DNA of 10,416 nt, taken from assembly GCA_013002105.1 (NCBI GenBank), contig JABDKS010000178.1, positions 1 to 10,416 of the forward strand. Direction: 5' to 3'. A program made the translations under genes and the position numbers. The first letter of the stretch is position 1, and each line of letters starts with the position of its first letter. Positions 7,357 through 10,416 of the stretch are shown here, piece after piece. The stretch is from Pirellulaceae bacterium. GTDB lineage: Bacteria > Planctomycetota > Planctomycetia > Pirellulales > Pirellulaceae. The notes below the pieces were generated by a model that made no database searches, had not been told where the DNA came from, and worked only from the letters and a program-made list of their open reading frames with translations.

Positions 7357-8373
7357 ATGATCAAACCCATTGTCAAACCGTTGACGGCTACCCTGTCATT
7401 GCTGACGCTCTGCATTGCCACGATCGCCTACGCATGTCAGGTACCCGTATTTCGATATGCGTTGGAGCGGTGGCCTGCCGACAACTACGAGATCGTCGTT
7501 CTGCATGATCGACCACTGACTGCGGCCGACGAAATCCGAGTCGGCAAGCTGCGCGAATGGGATCGTCAATCACCCCAATCATCGAACTTCCAATTTCGAT
7601 CCGTGCAAGTTGGCCAGCCGGACGACAAACGGGGCATGACCCAACGGGATCGAGAGATTTGGAAAGCTCACGGGAAGCCCAAAAGTCCTATCCTTGCAGT
7701 GCTCTACCCCAGCACCGCTGCGGAGGTCCCCGACCGACTGATTCACGCGGGGCCGTTACGAGATTTACCGCTGGACAGCGTCGTGGATTCGCCGCTACGG
7801 CGAACCATTGCCGATCGTTTAATCAGCGGCGAATCAGCCGTCTGGATTTTCGTTCCCAGCGGTAATCAGGAGCAAGACGCTGCAGCCTATAAAAGGTTGA
7901 CCGATCAGGTCGCGATCAATGAAGCGACATTGGAGTTGCCCGAGCAGGAAGAAATCGTCGAAGAGGAAGCGATTCTGGAGCAAGTCGAGATCGAGCTGAG
8001 GCTCGATTTTTCGATCGTCACTCTCAACCGTGATGATCCCAAAGAACAGTTCTTACTGAAAATGCTTTTGGGTAGCGAAGAGGACCTGAATTCGATTCAG
8101 CAACCGATGGCATTTCCCGTGCTCGGTCGCGGCCGCGTGCTCTATGCACTGGTTGGTAAAGGAATCAATGAGGAAACGATCGGCCTCGCGTCGCGTTTCA
8201 TGATCGGACCTTGTTCCTGTCAAGTCAAAAACCAGAACCCGGGATTTGATCTGTTGATGACGTATCCGTGGGACGAAAAAATCGGAGCCGCCAAACTCAG
8301 CGACCCAATCCCCGAAGTCACCGGAGAGCCCGTTCTGCTAACGATCCCACCAGGCAAGTCCGCACGCCCTTGA
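7357..8373 (+). CDS. Secreted protein of unknown function with CQVPVFRYALERW and GPCSCQVK motifs
   Basis: The 338-aa protein starts 51 bp after the large propeller gene on the same strand, so a shared transcript is likely. Residues 1-26 are a signal peptide (KPLTATLSLLTLCIATIAYA). Cys27 opens the motif CQVPVFRYALERW (27-39), which I associate with a family of secreted planctomycete proteins without an assigned function. The site before Cys27 (AYAC) does not match a lipobox well. Later landmarks are ILAVLYPST (112-120), AVWIFVPSGN (161-170), an acidic helical segment rich in Glu (192-216), FSIVTLNRDDPKEQFLLKML (218-237), FPVLGRGRVLYALVGKGI (253-270) and GPCSCQVKNQNPGFDLL (284-300). The mature protein has three cysteines (27, 286, 288). 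A metal-binding or redox role for the CSC pair is possible but unproven. Alternating beta-strand/helix segments suggest an alpha/beta fold. Start choice rests on the signal peptide; the ribosome site is weak. Confidence 0.88.
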   Translation: MIKPIVKPLTATLSLLTLCIATIAYACQVPVFRYALERWPADNYEIVVLHDRPLTAADEIRVGKLREWDRQSPQSSNFQFRSVQVGQPDDKRGMTQRDREIWKAHGKPKSPILAVLYPSTAAEVPDRLIHAGPLRDLPLDSVVDSPLRRTIADRLISGESAVWIFVPSGNQEQDAAAYKRLTDQVAINEATLELPEQEEIVEEEAILEQVEIELRLDFSIVTLNRDDPKEQFLLKMLLGSEEDLNSIQQPMAFPVLGRGRVLYALVGKGINEETIGLASRFMIGPCSCQVKNQNPGFDLLMTYPWDEKIGAAKLSDPIPEVTGEPVLLTIPPGKSARP

Positions 8374-8450
8374 GATGCAGATCCCGCCGTCTCGTGTCCT
8401 TACGACGATGCCATTGCCGTAAAGACTTATCGCACTGTGCCTCGCCATCC

Positions 8451-8510
8451 CCGCAGCAAACAGGACCGCAGCAAACAGGACCGCAGCAGACAGGACCGCA
8501 GTAGACAGGA
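8451..8510 (+). repeat. Tandem array, exactly four 15-bp units, intergenic
   Basis: CCGCAGCAAACAGGA occurs at 8451-8465 and 8466-8480 (identical), then with one change at 8481-8495 (CAGACA) and two changes at 8496-8510 (TAGACA). The gradient of change suggests duplication from the left end. It lies in the 195-bp gap (8374-8568) between two convergent genes, 77 bp past the stop of the secreted-protein gene. One plus-strand frame reads as repeating PQQTG, but it is not in frame with the upstream gene and has no start signal. No intrinsic terminator with a T-run is visible in this gap. Confidence 0.95.
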
Positions 8511-8568
8511 ATAAGATTGGATCGTGCGCCCTCTCAATCAAGACTCCGGCGACAATCGCTGATCTGGA

Positions 8569-9456
8569 TTACAAGTAGCGCCAAGTTGATGCTGTCACGG
8601 ATGCTATCCAATCGTCGTCAACGTATTGGTAATCGGATTTCGTTCGCGTGGTCAGTACGCCCATGCAGTGTCGCTCGACAGGACCGGTTGGCTGGCGAGA
8701 GTGTTCGCACTGGAAATTGACGTCGTTGTGCCAATAACATTGCGTCCTGCCGATGGCCGCAGGTTCGACCTTTTCGCGGTGGTGAGCAAAGAAACAGTAC
8801 TCCGGTCGCTTGCTTTGGATCACGTCGCGAATGATTCCAGATCCCCATCGGTCGCTTTCGCCACCAATCCCTTGAGGTGAACCGTGGCTGAGCAGTATAT
8901 CGAACTCGCTTTGGCCGAGCGATTTGCCGCAAGCGTGACTCACGTACTGGCCAATCGCAGCAGCGGATTTTTCGCCTATCGGTTCGGGGCCGCCTCCCAA
9001 AGCAGCGACGGTCAAACCGGCAACGCACGTCGTTGCTCCACTACGCAGATATTGAAACCGATCGTATCGATCGACAGCCGCCAAGGACTTTCCATCACTC
9101 TCATTGGCCAGCAGTTCGAAGTCCTCGTGGTTACCATGACAAAATACAATCGGACAACCGACGGTGTTGATGTCATCGACGGGCCCATTGAGTATTTGCT
9201 CGACCAATTCATCTTGAGCACTAGCATCCTTTGCAAAGTACTCCGCAAAACCGAGTTCCTCGGGATCTCGTTTGGCGTGTGCCTTGGTCGCACGGTCAAT
9301 TCGCGTGATGTCCGGAAAATAGCCAAAATCGCCGCACTGCAGCACACCGTCGAGATGGACGTCATGGTGCCGTTGCCATAACCGACACAGTTGCAGCATC
9401 AATCGCAAGTGTCCGTGCGTGTCGCCGAAGACTGCGATGTTGACCGAATCCGTCAT
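8569..9456 (-). CDS. Calcineurin-like metallophosphoesterase
   Basis: The 295-aa protein carries the complete metal-binding set of the calcineurin-like phosphoesterase superfamily: GDTHGH (Asp12, His14), QCGDFG (Asp43), HGNHED (Asn109, His110), LLSHGSP (His191) and FFAHHREK (His215/His216). These residues ligate a two-metal centre that hydrolyses phosphomono- or diesters; the substrate cannot be inferred. The region after the second motif (FPDITRIDRATKAHAKRDPEELGF) is an insert seen in a subgroup of stand-alone bacterial members. No signal peptide or membrane segment is present, so it is probably cytoplasmic. An in-frame ATG exists 27 codons upstream, but it would overlap the preceding gene by 65 bp. 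ATG 9456 has a good AGGA site five bases upstream and a start that fits the fold (TDSVNIAVFGDTHGH). It follows the 9473 gene after only 16 bp, so the two are likely co-translated. Confidence 0.92.
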   Translation of the reverse strand: MTDSVNIAVFGDTHGHLRLMLQLCRLWQRHHDVHLDGVLQCGDFGYFPDITRIDRATKAHAKRDPEELGFAEYFAKDASAQDELVEQILNGPVDDINTVGCPIVFCHGNHEDFELLANESDGKSLAAVDRYDRFQYLRSGATTCVAGLTVAALGGGPEPIGEKSAAAIGQYVSHACGKSLGQSEFDILLSHGSPQGIGGESDRWGSGIIRDVIQSKRPEYCFFAHHREKVEPAAIGRTQCYWHNDVNFQCEHSRQPTGPVERHCMGVLTTRTKSDYQYVDDDWIASVTASTWRYL

Positions 9457-9461
9457 AGTCG

Positions 9462-9466
9462 TCCTA
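9462..9466 (-). promoter_or_regulatory. Shine-Dalgarno site deciding the metallophosphoesterase start
   Basis: On the minus strand TAGGA is followed by five bases (CGACT) and ATG at 9456. It sits within the 16-bp gap after the stop of the preceding gene (9473-9475). This favours the short start over the ATG at 9537, which lies inside that gene. Confidence 0.7.
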
Positions 9467-9472
9467 CGTCCT

Positions 9473-10416
9473 TCATCGCCCGCTTCCGGATGTAGCCTTC
9501 GGCTTTTGCGTGCGTTGGAAATTTTCGTCGGGTTCAAACGGAAACCGATTCGAGGAGACTGTTTTACCCGTTAGCACCGCAGCCTCTTGACGCAGTCGTT
9601 GCGATTTTTCCCAAGCAACGCGCGATCTCTCGGCATCACCGGTGAGCGAAAAAATCAGATGCGCTTTGGTACGGTAGGCACTCGATAGCCGACGCAGTAG
9701 TTGTTCGCCCAACTTCGCGTCAGAAAAAATTGGTTCTCCGACTTCCTCAGCGAGAGTCAAAAAATCTTCAGCGGTTGCCAAGTTGTCCCCTGACATAGCT
9801 TCCTCTGCCGCTTCGGCACAGGTCTCGGCGAGACGTTGACGCCGAAGTTGACGATGAAACGTCCGAATCGCGTTGTCGTCAGCCCCTTTCTGACCTAAGT
9901 ATTGACCATCCTTACGCCAAGTTTCCCGTCTCCAGCCTATCCAGTCATCCTTGGAGATCTCTGTAAGTCCACGTTGCAGCTCTGCTAATTCCAGACGCTT
10001 GTACTTCTCCCAGTTGACTCGAGAATCAGGGTCATAAAACTCGTCGTAGATACGACTCAAACCATAATATTTGTTGGCGATTTCATAGACGTGTCGCGAT
10101 GGGTCTTGGTCACGCAATTGGTCGATTTCTTTCATGTAATTCGCAAGCGACTTTTCGTACGGTTCACTTGGATTACGTGGGGGACTGGTTTTCAGAGGAA
10201 CGGTCAATTCACGTTGCTTTCCGAAATCCCAAAACGTCAATTTTGCTGTAGTAGGCAAAGTCGTTGTGTTCGGGATCGAGCAACCGACCCGACCCGACGA
10301 CATTGCGTATCGCGTCACACCACCCACGTCAATTCGAAAGACTCGGTTACCACGCTGGCAACCGGTCACGGATATCGATGCGGTGACGCGCCCCTTGGAT
10401 GTCATCGTAGATGAAC
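9473..10416 (-). CDS. Hypothetical protein, probably 5'-truncated by the window edge, beta-rich N-part and helical C-part
   Basis: The frame runs from the right edge of the window to TGA at 9473-9475. The first ATG (10405) gives 310 residues, but the frame stays open upstream to the edge and no ribosome site precedes that ATG, so the real start is probably outside. I do not recognise the family. Residues 1-75 look beta-rich (VTASISVTGCQRGNRVFRIDVGGV, with two cysteines at 16 and 42). About 85-160 is charged and aromatic (YYGLSRIYDEFYDPDSRVNW). About 185-275 is strongly helical and could be a short TPR-like or helical-repeat section (GDNLATAEDFLTLAEEVGEP, then AYRTKAHLIFSLTGDAERSR). The tail is polar (TQKPKATSGSGR). 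No membrane helix is seen in the visible part. It is followed after 16 bp by the metallophosphoesterase, so the two may act together, but nothing specifies how. Confidence 0.75.
   Translation of the reverse strand, partial: SSTMTSKGRVTASISVTGCQRGNRVFRIDVGGVTRYAMSSGRVGCSIPNTTTLPTTAKLTFWDFGKQRELTVPLKTSPPRNPSEPYEKSLANYMKEIDQLRDQDPSRHVYEIANKYYGLSRIYDEFYDPDSRVNWEKYKRLELAELQRGLTEISKDDWIGWRRETWRKDGQYLGQKGADDNAIRTFHRQLRRQRLAETCAEAAEEAMSGDNLATAEDFLTLAEEVGEPIFSDAKLGEQLLRRLSSAYRTKAHLIFSLTGDAERSRVAWEKSQRLRQEAAVLTGKTVSSNRFPFEPDENFQRTQKPKATSGSGR

Noticed and set aside
8268..8504. Open frame with repeating PQQTG residues
   Set aside because: It is out of frame with the real gene at 7357-8373, and the repeat peptide is simply the 15-bp tandem array translated.
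9457..9537. 27-codon N-terminal extension of the metallophosphoesterase
   Set aside because: It overlaps the upstream gene by 65 bp, and the ATG at 9456 has a clear Shine-Dalgarno site.

Overview
The window looks like chromosomal DNA from a planctomycete, most likely a Rhodopirellula/Pirellulales-type organism. This rests on family resemblance and style, since no rRNA or other marker gene is present. The clues are two exported PQQ-like beta-propeller proteins that begin 'ADWP' after the signal peptide, a propeller/Rossmann/propeller/malectin-like giant, a secreted 'CxVPVFRYALERW' protein, weak or absent Shine-Dalgarno sites at several genes, and loose gene packing. No mobile element, CRISPR array, tRNA or rRNA was seen.

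Layout. Bases 2-526 (+) hold the 3' end of an unrecognised gene carrying an in-frame array of four 16-bp repeats. It converges on pcm (638-1426, -), an L-isoaspartyl protein methyltransferase with a lipoprotein-like signal. Upstream of pcm on the same strand is a 432-aa exported beta-propeller protein (1659-2957, -). A 451-bp divergent intergenic region (2958-3408) holds an 8-bp inverted repeat and a second tandem array (17-bp unit). Rightward from it run a 1298-aa exported multidomain beta-propeller protein (3409-7305, +) and, 51 bp later, a 338-aa secreted protein (7357-8373, +). The next intergenic region, between convergent genes, holds a third tandem array (15-bp unit, 8451-8510). The window ends with a leftward pair: an unrecognised helical protein (9473 to the window edge, -) followed after 16 bp by a calcineurin-like metallophosphoesterase (8569-9456, -).

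How the genes may work together. Four adjacent genes (638-8373) are all predicted to be exported or surface-anchored, so this is probably an envelope-oriented locus. Two of these exported proteins carry class I methyltransferase folds: a complete one in Pcm and a degenerate-looking one inside the giant propeller protein. That is odd, because SAM is a cytoplasmic cofactor. The metallophosphoesterase and its upstream partner are probably co-translated and appear to be cytoplasmic. The most distinctive non-coding signal is the set of three short tandem arrays, each about 60 bp and about four copies, whose units share a GG[G/A]CC core. One of them lies inside a coding frame.
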